This document shows, piece by piece, positions 1-8,769 of a DNA stretch of 64,000 nucleotides (its first letter is position 1; each line of letters opens with the position of its first letter). The translations under genes and the position numbers were made by a program. Source of the stretch: Halorubrum vacuolatum (GTDB lineage Archaea > Halobacteriota > Halobacteria > Halobacteriales > Haloferacaceae); the NCBI RefSeq assembly GCF_900188065.1, contig NZ_FZNQ01000003.1, positions 62,001 to 126,000 of the forward strand, read 5' to 3'. Below the pieces are notes generated by a model. The model had not been told where the DNA came from, made no database searches, and saw nothing but the letters and a program-made list of their open reading frames with translations.

Positions 1-140
1 ACGTTCGTCTGCCCGACCGCCGCGTCGACGATCGGGTCATCTTCGACGGGTGACTCGGCGACCCCGCCGACCGAGGCGACCACACCGACGCCTCCCGCGA
101 TCAGCATCAACAGGGCGACGAGGACGGGGAGGGTTCGCAT
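1..140 (-). CDS. N-terminal fragment of a secreted or membrane-anchored protein (cut by window edge)
   Basis: Reading leftwards from ATG at 140, the first 46 codons stay open to the window edge. They encode MRTLPVLVALLMLIAG followed by small hydrophobic residues and then an acidic stretch (ESPVEDDP), which is a classic Sec-type signal peptide or N-terminal anchor followed by a mature secreted region. The gene is divergent from the next gene (start 225) with 84 bp between them. That neighbour also has a signal peptide, so both products probably act at the cell surface. The function cannot be judged from this fragment. Confidence 0.6.
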   Translation of the reverse strand, partial: MRTLPVLVALLMLIAGGVGVVASVGGVAESPVEDDPIVDAAVGQTN

Positions 141-224
141 GATCCAACCTTCTATCGGCATCGCTGAAAAACCCTCCCCCGTTCATGGAAAGCGTTTTGC
201 CCGGGCGCCGAGACGGAACGGTGT

Positions 225-1613
225 ATGCGGTGTCCCGCCTTTCACCTCCTCCTCATCGCGTTTCTCGCCGTCGCGCTGGCCGCGGGCGGCGTCGTCGCGA
301 GCGACGCGGCAAGCCCCTCCACGGTGTCATCGGATACGACGACGATGCTCACGACATCCGCTACGACCGATGATCCGGTATTGACCGCCGGGACCGCGGC
401 GTCCCCGACTGTGTCCAGCGATCACGCGCTCGGTGATCCCGATTCAGCTGTGTCCGACGATCACGCGCTCGATGATTCCGCCCCGTCGTCGATCCAATTC
501 GATCCACGAACCGAGACGGAGATGCGGATCGATCTCGACTCGAACCGTGACGCGGAATGGACCGTGATCGTGCGGTACGAACTCACCGACGCCAACGAGA
601 CGGCCGCCTTCGAGACCGTCAGCGACCGTTTCCTCGATGGGGACATCGGGCCGAACGAGGCCCGCTTCGAGAACTTCGCGGCCGGTGCGAGCGAGTACAC
701 GGAGCGCGAGATGGCGATCGAGGACGCAGAACGCACGGCGACCGTCCACGACGATCCGGACGCGATCGACGAGATGGACGTCTCGGACGACGCGGTCGCC
801 GTCGGTGAACTTCGCTTAACGTTCACGTGGACGGCATTCCTCGAGGAGGACGGCGAAAACCTGGTGCTGGGCGATGCGCTCACGACCCCTACCAACGGGA
901 CCTGGGTCCGTTCACTGGAGGACGCACAGTCGATCGAGGTGACTCCCCCGAACGGCTACACCGTCTCCGGGACGCCCGGTGCGACCGTCACGCTCCGTGA
1001 TAACGCGGTGATCATCGAGGGGCCACGCACGTTCGATGCGGATGACCGGGTCGAGGTGGTCTACTCGCCGACCGGCGTGAGCGGGACCGAGGACACGTCG
1101 TGGACACTGATCGTCGGCGGGCTCATCGTCGCGGCCGTGATCATCGCCGGCGGGCTCCTCGGATACCGTCGATACGGCGGCGATGGCGGTGCGGCCCCGC
1201 CCGACGGGTCGGTTCCCGCGGACGGCGATTCCGGGGTGGGGACGGACGCGGCGGCCGGGTCGTCGACGGATCCGGCGGCCGGGGATGGAGCCGGTTCCAC
1301 CGCTGCGGCTGCCGGGGCGGCCGCCGATACGGCTCCGGATCCGGAGGAGGACCTCTCGCTGCTCTCGGATGAGGAACGGGTCGAACGGCTCCTCGACCGC
1401 AACGGCGGGCGGATGCGGCAGGCGGCGATCGTTCGCGAGACCGGCTGGTCCGACGCGAAGGTCTCACAACTGCTCTCGCGGATGGCCGACGAGGGGCGTA
1501 TCGAGAAGCTCCGGCTCGGGCGTGAGAACCTCATCTCCCTTCCGGATGGGACCGACGGGACGGACACCGGGGAGTCCGAGGGGGCCGGCGATACGGGTAG
1601 CGGTACCGTCTAA
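225..1613 (+). CDS. Signal peptide + extracellular domain + TM + cytoplasmic winged-helix protein
   Basis: The 462-residue protein starts with a hydrophobic signal (MRCPAFHLLLIAFLAVALA). A predicted extracellular acidic beta-rich region follows to about residue 290, then one transmembrane helix near residues 292-312 (TLIVGGLIVAAVIIAGGLL). After a Gly/Ala/Asp-rich linker, a MarR-like winged helix sits at about residues 385-445 (RMRQAAIVRETGWSDAKVS). This architecture recurs in haloarchaeal membrane-tethered HTH proteins. I infer a one-component sensor with an outside domain and an inside DNA-binding domain. The target is unknown. Confidence 0.75.
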   Translation: MRCPAFHLLLIAFLAVALAAGGVVASDAASPSTVSSDTTTMLTTSATTDDPVLTAGTAASPTVSSDHALGDPDSAVSDDHALDDSAPSSIQFDPRTETEMRIDLDSNRDAEWTVIVRYELTDANETAAFETVSDRFLDGDIGPNEARFENFAAGASEYTEREMAIEDAERTATVHDDPDAIDEMDVSDDAVAVGELRLTFTWTAFLEEDGENLVLGDALTTPTNGTWVRSLEDAQSIEVTPPNGYTVSGTPGATVTLRDNAVIIEGPRTFDADDRVEVVYSPTGVSGTEDTSWTLIVGGLIVAAVIIAGGLLGYRRYGGDGGAAPPDGSVPADGDSGVGTDAAAGSSTDPAAGDGAGSTAAAAGAAADTAPDPEEDLSLLSDEERVERLLDRNGGRMRQAAIVRETGWSDAKVSQLLSRMADEGRIEKLRLGRENLISLPDGTDGTDTGESEGAGDTGSGTV

Positions 1614-1727
1614 CCCCTCGGAAGTAAGCACCTCTCCGGTTCGCTACGGTGACTCCGACGGATCAACACCCAACCACCGACGACCGGTTCCGAAAGCCCT
1701 TACATCCCATCCGCCGGAGTGTCGATC

Positions 1728-2519
1728 ATGAAGGTTCTCGTAACCGTCAAGGAGGTCGCGTCGGCCGGTGACGACTTCACGATCGAGGGGACCGGGATCG
1801 CCGAGCGCGACCTCGAACACGACCTCAACGAGTGGGACGACTACGCGGTGGAGGCGGCCGTCCAGCTCGCGGAGGCGGGGATCGCGGACGAGGTCGTCGG
1901 CGTCACGATCGGCCCGGAACGCGCGGAGGAGACGATCCGCATGGCGCTCGCGAAGGGGGTCGACCGGGCGGTCCGCATCTGGGACGACACGTTCGCGGAG
2001 GGATTCGTCGACGTGTCCTCGAAGGTCGACGTCTTCGAGGCGGTCGTCGCCGAGGAGGAGCCGGACCTGGTCCTTTCGGGCGTGCAGGCGGCCGACGACG
2101 GCTTCGGGGCAACGGGTGTCGCACTCGCCGAGCGGATCGGCTTCGAACACGCCGCCGTCGTCAACCACCTCGACCTCGATGCCGACGCGGGGGTCGCGCA
2201 CGTCCACCGCGAGCTGGAGGGCGGCGTCGAGGAGCTGACCGAGGTCGACCTCCCCGCCGTGCTCACGGTCCAGACCGGACTCAACGAGCCCCGCTATGCG
2301 AGCCTCCGTGGAATCCGACAGGCCCAGCGGAAGGAGATCGCGGCGACGACCCTCGCGGACCTCGGACTGACCGCCGAGGACGTCGAGAGCGCCCTGACGC
2401 TCACCTCGATGTACGAGCCCGAAAGCGAGTCGGACGCGGAGCTCATCGAAGGCGACGCGGGGGAGGCCGCCGCCCGCCTTGCGGCGGTCCTCCGTGAGAA
2501 GGGGGTGGGTGCGTCATGA
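1728..2519 (+). CDS. etfB: Electron transfer flavoprotein beta subunit
   Basis: The N-terminus MKVLVTVKEVASAGDDF and the segment LVLSGVQAADDGFGATGVALAERIG are ETF-beta signatures (AMP and flavin-shuttle subunit). I chose ATG 1728 over the in-frame GTG at 1719 because ETF-beta proteins begin MKxLVxVK. The protein is 263 residues, normal for the family. The stop overlaps the start of etfA (ATGA at 2516-2519), so the two subunits are translationally coupled and form the heterodimer that passes electrons from acyl-CoA dehydrogenase-type enzymes to the quinone pool. Confidence 0.95.
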   Translation: MKVLVTVKEVASAGDDFTIEGTGIAERDLEHDLNEWDDYAVEAAVQLAEAGIADEVVGVTIGPERAEETIRMALAKGVDRAVRIWDDTFAEGFVDVSSKVDVFEAVVAEEEPDLVLSGVQAADDGFGATGVALAERIGFEHAAVVNHLDLDADAGVAHVHRELEGGVEELTEVDLPAVLTVQTGLNEPRYASLRGIRQAQRKEIAATTLADLGLTAEDVESALTLTSMYEPESESDAELIEGDAGEAAARLAAVLREKGVGAS

Positions 2520-3463
2520 GCGACGTGCTCGCCGTCGCCGAACACCGCCGCGGCGAACTCCGCGATGTCTCCGCCGAGGTCATCACGGCCGGCCGGGAGC
2601 TGGCGGACGCGCTCGGCGGCGACCTCCATCTCGCGGTCGTCGCCGGCGACGTCGACGCCTTCGCCGACGAGTTGAACCGGGAGGGCGTCGACGCCATCCA
2701 CACCGTCGCGGCGGGCGCGGAGTTCGATCACAACGTGTATCAGGCCGCCATCACGGCTATGCTCGACGACACGGACGCCGCGGCCGTGGTGATGCCGAAC
2801 TCCGTCAACGGCCTCGATTACGCGCCCGCGGTCGCCGAGGAGCACGACCTCCCGCTCGTCACGGACGCGATCGACTTCGAATACGACGACGGGCTGACCG
2901 TCACGCGCGAGATGTACGGCTCGAAGGTCGAAACGACCGTCGCCGTCGACGGCGACCGCTACGCGCTCACCATCCGCGAAGGGGAGTGGGAGCCGGCGAC
3001 GGGGGAGGGCGACGCGGCGGTCGAGTCGGCCGCGATCGACGCCGTCGAGTCCGGCGCTCGTGTGGCCGGCTTCGAGGAGGTCGGTGGCGGCGACGTCGAC
3101 ATCGCCGACGCCGACGTACTTGTCTCCGTCGGACGCGGGATCGAGGACGAGGACAACCTCGAACTCGCCGAGGAGCTCGCGGAGGCGCTCGGGGCGACCC
3201 TCTCCGCGTCCCGACCGATCGTCGACAGTGGCTGGCTGCCGAAGAACCGGCAGGTCGGCCAGTCGGGGAAAGTCGTCACCCCGGACGTCTACCTCGCGGT
3301 CGGCATCTCCGGGGCGGTCCAGCACGTCACGGGGATGAAGGGCTCCGATACGATCATCGCGATCAACAACGACCCGAACGCGCCGATCTTCGATATCGCC
3401 GACTACGGGATCGTGGGCGACCTCTTCGACGTCGTCCCCGCGCTGATCGAGGAGTTCGAGTAG
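2516..3463 (+). CDS. etfA: Electron transfer flavoprotein alpha subunit
   Basis: This 315-residue protein has the ETF-alpha C-terminal FAD-binding domain. [22 protein letters not shown] is followed by the [15 protein letters not shown] and [23 protein letters not shown] blocks, which bind FAD and are diagnostic. The N-terminal half carries the alpha/beta ETF domain. It overlaps etfB by 4 nt and is the last gene of the pair. No ETF-quinone oxidoreductase (fixC/X) lies beside it here. Confidence 0.95.
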   Translation: MSDVLAVAEHRRGELRDVSAEVITAGRELADALGGDLHLAVVAGDVDAFADELNREGVDAIHTVAAGAEFDHNVYQAAITAMLDDTDAAAVVMPNSVNGLDYAPAVAEEHDLPLVTDAIDFEYDDGLTVTREMYGSKVETTVAVDGDRYALTIREGEWEPATGEGDAAVESAAIDAVESGARVAGFEEVGGGDVDIADADVLVSVGRGIEDEDNLELAEELAEALGATLSASRPIVDSGWLPKNRQVGQSGKVVTPDVYLAVGISGAVQHVTGMKGSDTIIAINNDPNAPIFDIADYGIVGDLFDVVPALIEEFE

Positions 3464-3621
3464 GGACGCGGAGATCTGTTCGGCGTGTCCCGATGATCGA
3501 TCCATCCCCTTGACTCCACTTCCCCGACCGCCCGTCCACCCGACCGCCGACCTCGACAAAGATCCGGCAATTCGGTCGCCGACGGATGTACCTTTGACCT
3601 TCCGCACGCCACGTACACCGG

Positions 3622-4857
3622 ATGACCATCGACGACGACTCGGCCGGCGTCGAACACCTCCTCTCACGACCCATCCGGGGGACGATGGACGGGGAGGGCT
3701 ATGGCGCGTGGCGTTCCTTCACCGACCCCGATGCGGTCCCGCTCAGCTTCGGCTTCCCGTTCCCCGACTCCTTCCCGCTCGAGGACCTGTCTGAGGCGGT
3801 CGAGACGCTCTTTACGGCCGATCCCGACACGGCACTGCAGTACACCGGTCCCGGCTATGCGACGTCGCTTCCCGAAATCATCGCCGGACGCGCCCGCGAG
3901 CGAGGGATCGACTGCACGAGCGATCAGGTCCACCTCACCAACGGCGCGACCCACGCGATCGACACGGTCTGTCAGGCGTTCCTCGATCCCGGCGACCTCG
4001 TCGTCGTCGAGAGGCCGACGTTCATGGGGGCGCTCCGGCTCCTGCGAAACTATGCCGTCGATATCGAGGGGATCGACGTCGACGCCGACGGCCTCGATGT
4101 CGACGCGCTCGCCACGACGCTTGCGGAGCGTCGGGCCGCCGGGGAGGCCCTGCCGAAGCTGTGCTATACGATCCCCAACTTCCAGAACCCGACGGGGGCG
4201 ACGCTGGCCGCGGAGCGCCGTGAACGGCTCGTCGAACTCGCCGTCGAATACGACTTCGTCGTCCTTGAGGACGACCCGTACGGTCGACTCCGATACGACG
4301 GCGAGGAGCCGCCGTCGCTGCGAACGTTCGATCCCGACGGGCGGGTGATCCGCGTCGACACCTTCTCGAAGACGATCGCCCCCGGCGTGCGGACCGGGTG
4401 GATCATCGCCGACGAGCCCGTTATCGAACAGCTTCGGCGGGTCGACGCCGGCGGCGAGAACCGGTTCACTCGGGGCGTGATCGCCGCATACTGTGAGGAT
4501 GGCCGGCTCGAAACCGCCATCGAGGGGCTGTGTGCGGCCTACGAGCCCCGTCGCGACCGGATGCTCGCGGCGCTTTCGGAACACATGCCGCCGGGGACGA
4601 CGTGGAGCGAGCCGTCCGGGGGCTTCTTCGTCTGGGTGACCTTCCCCGAAGGTATCGATACCGAGGCGATGATCGACGACGCGATCGCGGAGGGCGTTAC
4701 CTACCTCCCGGGAAGCTCCTTTTATTCGGGCGACCGCGGTCGCCGACACGCCAGGCTCTCGTTCAGCGAGGCGGACCCCGACGCGATCGAGCGCGGTATC
4801 GCGGCGCTCTCGCGGGCCGTCCGCGCGGCGATGGATCCGGTTGAAGCGGGCGAGTGA
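3622..4857 (+). CDS. PLP-dependent aminotransferase, MocR/LysN (2-aminoadipate aminotransferase-like) class I fold
   Basis: The 411-residue protein has fold-type I aminotransferase signatures: [21 protein letters not shown] (cofactor phosphate site), [11 protein letters not shown] (substrate loop), [11 protein letters not shown] (Asp contacting the pyridine N), and [16 protein letters not shown], where K250 should form the Schiff base. The protein lacks the N-terminal GntR HTH of MocR regulators, so it is the stand-alone LysN/KYAT-like enzyme. The exact amino donor is not deducible; 2-aminoadipate, aromatic or kynurenine substrates are all possible. The gene stands alone, with a probable promoter in the 157-bp gap after etfA. 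Confidence 0.85.
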   Translation: MTIDDDSAGVEHLLSRPIRGTMDGEGYGAWRSFTDPDAVPLSFGFPFPDSFPLEDLSEAVETLFTADPDTALQYTGPGYATSLPEIIAGRARERGIDCTSDQVHLTNGATHAIDTVCQAFLDPGDLVVVERPTFMGALRLLRNYAVDIEGIDVDADGLDVDALATTLAERRAAGEALPKLCYTIPNFQNPTGATLAAERRERLVELAVEYDFVVLEDDPYGRLRYDGEEPPSLRTFDPDGRVIRVDTFSKTIAPGVRTGWIIADEPVIEQLRRVDAGGENRFTRGVIAAYCEDGRLETAIEGLCAAYEPRRDRMLAALSEHMPPGTTWSEPSGGFFVWVTFPEGIDTEAMIDDAIAEGVTYLPGSSFYSGDRGRRHARLSFSEADPDAIERGIAALSRAVRAAMDPVEAGE

Positions 4858-4885
4858 ACGGGGTCGTGTCCGTCGCGCTCTCGGG

Positions 4886-4897
4886 GCGTTTATCACC
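4886..4897 (+). promoter_or_regulatory. Likely TATA box of rfcS
   Basis: The AT-rich block gcgtttatcacc is centred about 28 nt before ATG 4919. That is the spacing expected for a leaderless or nearly leaderless haloarchaeal transcript. It supports 4919 over the longer in-frame start at 4841, which would lie upstream of the promoter and inside the preceding gene. Confidence 0.5.
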
Positions 4898-4918
4898 CTA
4901 CCGCCCCCTCGATTTCAT

Positions 4919-5899
4919 ATGAGCGATCCCGCAGCGCCGGCGGCGGCGAGCGCCACCGGACGGGAGATCTGGATCGAGAAGTACCGGCCACAGCGGCTCT
5001 CCGACATCCACGGGCAGGAGGAGATCGTCGAGCGCCTCCAGAGCTATATCGAGCAGGACGACGTGCCGCACCTATTGTTTTCAGGTCCTGCTGGAGTGGG
5101 AAAAACGACCGCGTCGACGGCGATCGCCCGCGAGATCTACGGCGAGGATTGGCGCGGAAACTTCTTGGAGCTCAACGCCTCCGATCAGCGCGGGATCGAC
5201 GTCGTTCGCGATCGGATCAAGGGCTTCGCGCGATCCTCCTTCGGCGGCGAGTTCCGCATCGTCTTTTTGGACGAGGCCGACTCGCTTACCTCGGACGCGC
5301 AAGCGGCGCTCCGCCGGACGATGGAGCAGTTCTCCGATAACACCCGCTTTATCCTCTCGTGTAACTACACCTCGAAGATCATCGACCCGATCCAGTCCCG
5401 CTGTGCGGTCTTCCGGTTCTCGCCGCTTTCGGACGAGGCCGTCGCCGAGCAGGTCCGCGAGATCGCGGTCGCGGAGGGGATCGAGATCACCGACGACGGC
5501 GTCGAGGCGCTCGTCTACGCGGCCGCCGGCGACATGCGCCGGGCGATCAACTCGCTGCAGGCGGCGGCGACCACGGGCGAGGTCGTCGACGAGGAGGCGG
5601 TATACGCCATTACGGCCACCGCCCGTCCCGAGGCGATCGAGGGGATGATCACCGACGCGCTCGACGGCGATTTCACGCGGGCGCGGGCGACGCTCGACTC
5701 GCTTCTGACCGAGACCGGGATGGCCGGCGGCGACGTGATCGACCAGATCCACCGCTCGGTCTGGGAGTTCGGGCTCTCCGAACGGGAGGCGGTTCGGCTG
5801 ATGGAGCGGGTCGGCGAGGCGGACTATCGGATCGCGGAGGGGGCGAACGAACAGGTGCAACTGGAGGCGCTTCTCGCCTCGCTCTCGCTGTCGGAGTAG
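4919..5899 (+). CDS. rfcS: Replication factor C small subunit (clamp loader)
   Basis: This 326-residue AAA+ ATPase loads PCNA at primer-template junctions. Visible motifs: [15 protein letters not shown] (RFC box II), Walker A GPAGVGKT (residues 56-63), Walker B IVFLDEAD (about 114-121), sensor 1 [16 protein letters not shown], and the SRC arginine-finger box QSRCAVFRF. The length is typical. The N-terminus has an Ala-rich extension. Its stop lies 9 bp from the convergent glycerate kinase stop. Confidence 0.95.
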   Translation: MSDPAAPAAASATGREIWIEKYRPQRLSDIHGQEEIVERLQSYIEQDDVPHLLFSGPAGVGKTTASTAIAREIYGEDWRGNFLELNASDQRGIDVVRDRIKGFARSSFGGEFRIVFLDEADSLTSDAQAALRRTMEQFSDNTRFILSCNYTSKIIDPIQSRCAVFRFSPLSDEAVAEQVREIAVAEGIEITDDGVEALVYAAAGDMRRAINSLQAAATTGEVVDEEAVYAITATARPEAIEGMITDALDGDFTRARATLDSLLTETGMAGGDVIDQIHRSVWEFGLSEREAVRLMERVGEADYRIAEGANEQVQLEALLASLSLSE

Positions 5900-5908
5900 T
5901 CCCTCCGA

Positions 5909-7378
5909 TCAGTTTCTCCCCTCCACGACGATCACGCGGAGGTCGTTCACGTTCGTCCCGGTCGGGCCCGTCTCGAGCAGCGCGCCCGCGTCCCGCAGTA
6001 CTGTGGTCACGTCGTTGCCGTCGAGCGCCGCGCGGGCGGCATCCACGGTGACGGCGGCGTCGTCATCGGCCTCGCCGTCGTCCCCGCCCTCGCAGTCGTT
6101 ATCGGCCTCGCCGTCATCCCCGTCCCTACGGTCGACGAACGTGCTCGCGTCCACGAGCGCGCCGGCGGCGTCCGTCGGCCCGTCGATCCCGTCGGTGTCG
6201 ACCGCGGCGACGACGATTCCGGGCGCCTCGATCGCGAGCCCGCAGGCGGTCGCGAACTCCTGATTCGGCCCGCCAACGCCGTGATCGTCGCCGAGCGTGA
6301 CGGTCGCCTCGCCGCCGGACAGGAGGACGCAGGGCGGTTTGGCGACACCCCCCTCCCGTCGACACTCGGTCGCGATGGCCGCGTGCACCCCTCCCACGTC
6401 GCTCGCCTCGCCCTCCACATCGCCCGCGAGCGTGACCGCCCGATAGCCGGCGGCGGTCGCGACGTCGCGTGCGGCACGGATCGCGGTGCGGCCGTTGCCG
6501 ATCACGTGTACGCCGACGCGATCGAAGATCGGATCCCCCGCTACCGGCGTCTCCGGACGGTCGCCCGCGCCTCCCGCCTGAAGGTGTGTCCCGATCGCCG
6601 CGGGCGCATCGATCCCGTATCGGTCCAGCACGTCGAGGGCCTCCGCGTAGGTGGACGGATCGGGGACGGTCGGCCCGCTGCCGATCACGCTCGGATCGTC
6701 GCCGACGACGTCGCTCACGACCAGGGTCACGACCGTCGCGGGTGCGGCGGCGCGCGCGAGCCGACCCCCCTTCACATCCGAGCAGTGTTTCCTGACGGCG
6801 TTGATCTCGGCGATGGTCGCCCCGGAGGCGATCAGCGCGTTCGTGACGGTGCGCAGGGCGGGTAGCTCGATCCCCGCAGCGGGCGCCGCCAGCAACGCGC
6901 TGGCCCCGCCGGTGATCCCGGCGATCACGAGGTCGTCGGGACCGGCCGCACTCGCCATGTCGAGCACGCGCCGGGTGTGATGGACCCCACGTTCGGTCGG
7001 GATCGGGTGATCGCCGCGGCACTGTTCGACGATTTGTGTCTCGACGGGTGCATCCGTCACGACGACGCCCGCAGCGAGCCGGTCGCCGAGGACGTCCTCC
7101 AGCGCGGCCGCGAGGGTTCCGGCGGCGTTCCCCCCGCCGAGCAGGACGACCCGGTCGTACGCGTCGAGGTCGTAGCTCGCTTCGGTCCCGTCGACGGTCC
7201 GCACGGAGAGCCTCCCGTCCGTGACGTCGATCGACTCCTCGACGAGCGCACGCGGATGGGCGGCCTCGATCCCGGCGCTCAGACAGTCGAGCGCGAGCGC
7301 GTGTGCCGGCGTCCGTGCGAGTCGGTCGCGGTCCTCGATGGCGACGGTGCCGGCGTCCTTCGGGGCTGATTCGGTCAT
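5909..7378 (-). CDS. Glycerate 2-kinase, DUF4147/MOFRL type
   Basis: The 489-residue protein starts at ATG 7378 (MTESAPKDAG); an upstream in-frame alternative start is less likely. The N-terminal DUF4147 domain shows VVLLGGGNAAGTLAAALEDV and ITGGASALLAAP. The C-terminal MOFRL domain shows VLLSGGEATVTLGDDHGVGGPNQEFA and VVAAVDTDGIDGPTDAAGALVD. These enzymes phosphorylate D-glycerate to 2-phosphoglycerate, as in haloarchaeal glycerate and fructose-derived metabolism. An odd Asp/Glu/Gly-rich insert (about residues 425-450) is encoded by an internally repetitive DNA stretch inside the MOFRL domain. It is probably a surface loop. Confidence 0.9.
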   Translation of the reverse strand: MTESAPKDAGTVAIEDRDRLARTPAHALALDCLSAGIEAAHPRALVEESIDVTDGRLSVRTVDGTEASYDLDAYDRVVLLGGGNAAGTLAAALEDVLGDRLAAGVVVTDAPVETQIVEQCRGDHPIPTERGVHHTRRVLDMASAAGPDDLVIAGITGGASALLAAPAAGIELPALRTVTNALIASGATIAEINAVRKHCSDVKGGRLARAAAPATVVTLVVSDVVGDDPSVIGSGPTVPDPSTYAEALDVLDRYGIDAPAAIGTHLQAGGAGDRPETPVAGDPIFDRVGVHVIGNGRTAIRAARDVATAAGYRAVTLAGDVEGEASDVGGVHAAIATECRREGGVAKPPCVLLSGGEATVTLGDDHGVGGPNQEFATACGLAIEAPGIVVAAVDTDGIDGPTDAAGALVDASTFVDRRDGDDGEADNDCEGGDDGEADDDAAVTVDAARAALDGNDVTTVLRDAGALLETGPTGTNVNDLRVIVVEGRN

Positions 7379-7415
7379 ACCGGCCCTTCGAGCGACCGTC
7401 AAAAGAGTTCGTGGG

Positions 7416-7470
7416 TGCGACGTGAATGCGACGTGAGTCCGACGTGAATGCGACGTGAGTCCGACATGGG
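7416..7470. repeat. 11-bp tandem repeat, five units, upstream of glycerate kinase
   Basis: Units TGCGACGTGAA / TGCGACGTGAG / TCCGACGTGAA / TGCGACGTGAG / TCCGACATGGG run head to tail, and alternate units pair into a 22-bp higher-order repeat. The array begins 38 bp upstream of the glycerate kinase start, where a promoter or operator would lie. It has no coding potential of its own. Confidence 0.85.
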
Positions 7471-7531
7471 GGTCGCGTCGGCCGCCGCCGGATCACAACC
7501 GTAGTTGTCTCCCTCGTCGCTCATCGGGTTA

Positions 7532-7576
7532 ATTACACAACCGCTGACGTGAGATGACGGTAGCGTTTTGTGCAAT
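7532..7576. promoter_or_regulatory. Interrupted inverted repeat ATTACACAA...TTGTGCAAT before the wHTH gene
   Basis: ATTACACAA (7532-7540) and TTGTGCAAT (7568-7576) are inverted copies with one mismatch, 27 bp apart, ending 18 bp before ATG 7595. A further small dyad, ACAAC-CGTA-GTTGT, lies at 7495-7508. The position suits an operator for the wHTH protein encoded just downstream (autoregulation) or for the divergent glycerate kinase. This is inference from symmetry only. Confidence 0.35.
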
Positions 7577-7594
7577 GGGGACGAATCGCGGACG

Positions 7595-8401
7595 ATGGAC
7601 GGACCGAGTAGCGACGGGCCGCCGGCCCTCCTCGACAGCAAACGGGACGCGACGCGTTATCAGGTGCTCGTGGAGATCGCGGCCCGCCAGCCGGCGGTGA
7701 GCCAGCGTGAGATCGCCGACACCATCGGCGTCACCTCCCAGGCGGTGAGCGAGTACGTCCGTGACCTCGTCGAGTCCGGCTATGTCGATACGGGCGGTCG
7801 CGGGCGGTATGAGGTGACGAAGGAGGGCGTCGACTGGCTCATCTCCCGCACGGACGCACTGGAGACGTACCTCGATCGGGTGAGCTCGGACGTCCTGGGC
7901 AGCGTCGCGGTCGACGCCGCGGTCGCGCTCGCCGACGTTCACGAGGGCGACGAGGTCGGCCTGGTGATGCGCGACGGCGTCCTTCACGCCGATCCGGCTG
8001 GCGGGGGCGCCACCGCGGTCGTTATCGCCGACGGGGAGCGCGGGGAGGCCGTCGGCGTCACCGACTTCGAGGGGTTCGTCGACTACGAGACCGGCCGCGT
8101 GACCGTTTTGCCGGTTCCCGCGGTCGCCGACGGACCCACTCCGTCGCCCGCGGCGCTCCGTGACCGCGCGCTGCGGGACGGACTGCTCGCCGTCGCCGGC
8201 ACGGAGGCGTATGCGCTGGTCCGCCGGGCGGAGCTTGACCCGGATATTCGATTTGGGACCGTCGAGGCCGTCGCCGAGGCCGCGCTCCGCGGGCTCGACG
8301 TGCTGCTCGTCGCCGTCGGCGACGACGTGCCCCGACACACCGCCCGTCTCCGTGAGCGGAACGTTCCCCATTCGGTGGTGGACACCGCGGACCTCCGATA
8401 G
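7595..8401 (+). CDS. Winged-helix transcriptional regulator (MarR-like N-terminus, large effector-type C-terminus)
   Basis: The 268-residue protein starts at ATG 7595 (MDGPSSDGPP). Residues about 12-75 form a winged helix (VSQREIADTIGVTSQAVSEYVRDLVESGYV followed by the wing GGRGRYEVT). The remaining 190 residues include an LETYLDRVSSDVLGSV helix and alternating beta/alpha segments resembling a small-molecule or signal domain conserved in haloarchaea. No catalytic motif is visible. It is divergent from glycerate kinase across 215 bp holding dyads and repeats, so it may regulate that gene; this is inference. Confidence 0.75.
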   Translation: MDGPSSDGPPALLDSKRDATRYQVLVEIAARQPAVSQREIADTIGVTSQAVSEYVRDLVESGYVDTGGRGRYEVTKEGVDWLISRTDALETYLDRVSSDVLGSVAVDAAVALADVHEGDEVGLVMRDGVLHADPAGGGATAVVIADGERGEAVGVTDFEGFVDYETGRVTVLPVPAVADGPTPSPAALRDRALRDGLLAVAGTEAYALVRRAELDPDIRFGTVEAVAEAALRGLDVLLVAVGDDVPRHTARLRERNVPHSVVDTADLR

Positions 8402-8458
8402 GGATCGGTAGCGCGTCGGCTCCGGGGCGCGAATAATATAAAAGGGATCCGTCGTCGG

Positions 8459-8611
8459 TCAGTGGGAGCCGTGGACGTGCTCGCGGAGCGCATCGATGCC
8501 GTCGAAGGCCTCGTTGCAGACCGCACAGATGTCGTGGTGCAGCGGCAGGTGTTGGGTGAGCGCGGCGACCGACTCGAACGTTGCATCGCATGAGGTGCAG
8601 CTGTGTGCCAT
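8459..8611 (-). CDS. 50-residue protein with two C2H2-type zinc fingers
   Basis: Reading leftwards from ATG 8611, the product begins MAHSCTSCDATF and ends REHVHGSH. It has C5-x2-C8-x12-H21-x3-H25 and C29-x2-C32-x12-H45-x4-H50, so nearly the whole protein is two classical C2H2 fingers. It is preceded by a strong TATA element at 8633-8645. Such zinc-finger mini-proteins are known from haloarchaea and may bind nucleic acid or protein; no specific role can be assigned. It is convergent with the wHTH gene. Confidence 0.85.
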   Translation of the reverse strand: MAHSCTSCDATFESVAALTQHLPLHHDICAVCNEAFDGIDALREHVHGSH

Positions 8612-8632
8612 CGTATTAGTAACTCAGCGCGC

Positions 8633-8645
8633 AAAGTATAAAAAC
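8633..8645 (-). promoter_or_regulatory. TATA box of the zinc-finger mini-protein gene
   Basis: On the minus strand this reads GTTTTTATACTTT, centred about 27 nt before ATG 8611 in an otherwise G+C-rich region. That predicts a leaderless transcript and supports the small ORF as a real gene. Confidence 0.6.
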
Positions 8646-8769
8646 CATTGTTATAAAATGGCTATCTGAGTTCATACAGATTACTAATTCTCTGCCCCTG
8701 TATTGTGATCCGCTTCCGGCCTGCTCCCCGTGGTTTTAGATACCTCGCCGCGTGGGTGCAGCTATCCAG

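Noticed and set aside
2294-3667. Long minus-strand open frame (457 codons) opposite the ETF genes
   Set aside because: It runs antisense to etfB and etfA, which have clear family motifs. Long antisense frames are common in such G+C-rich coding DNA.
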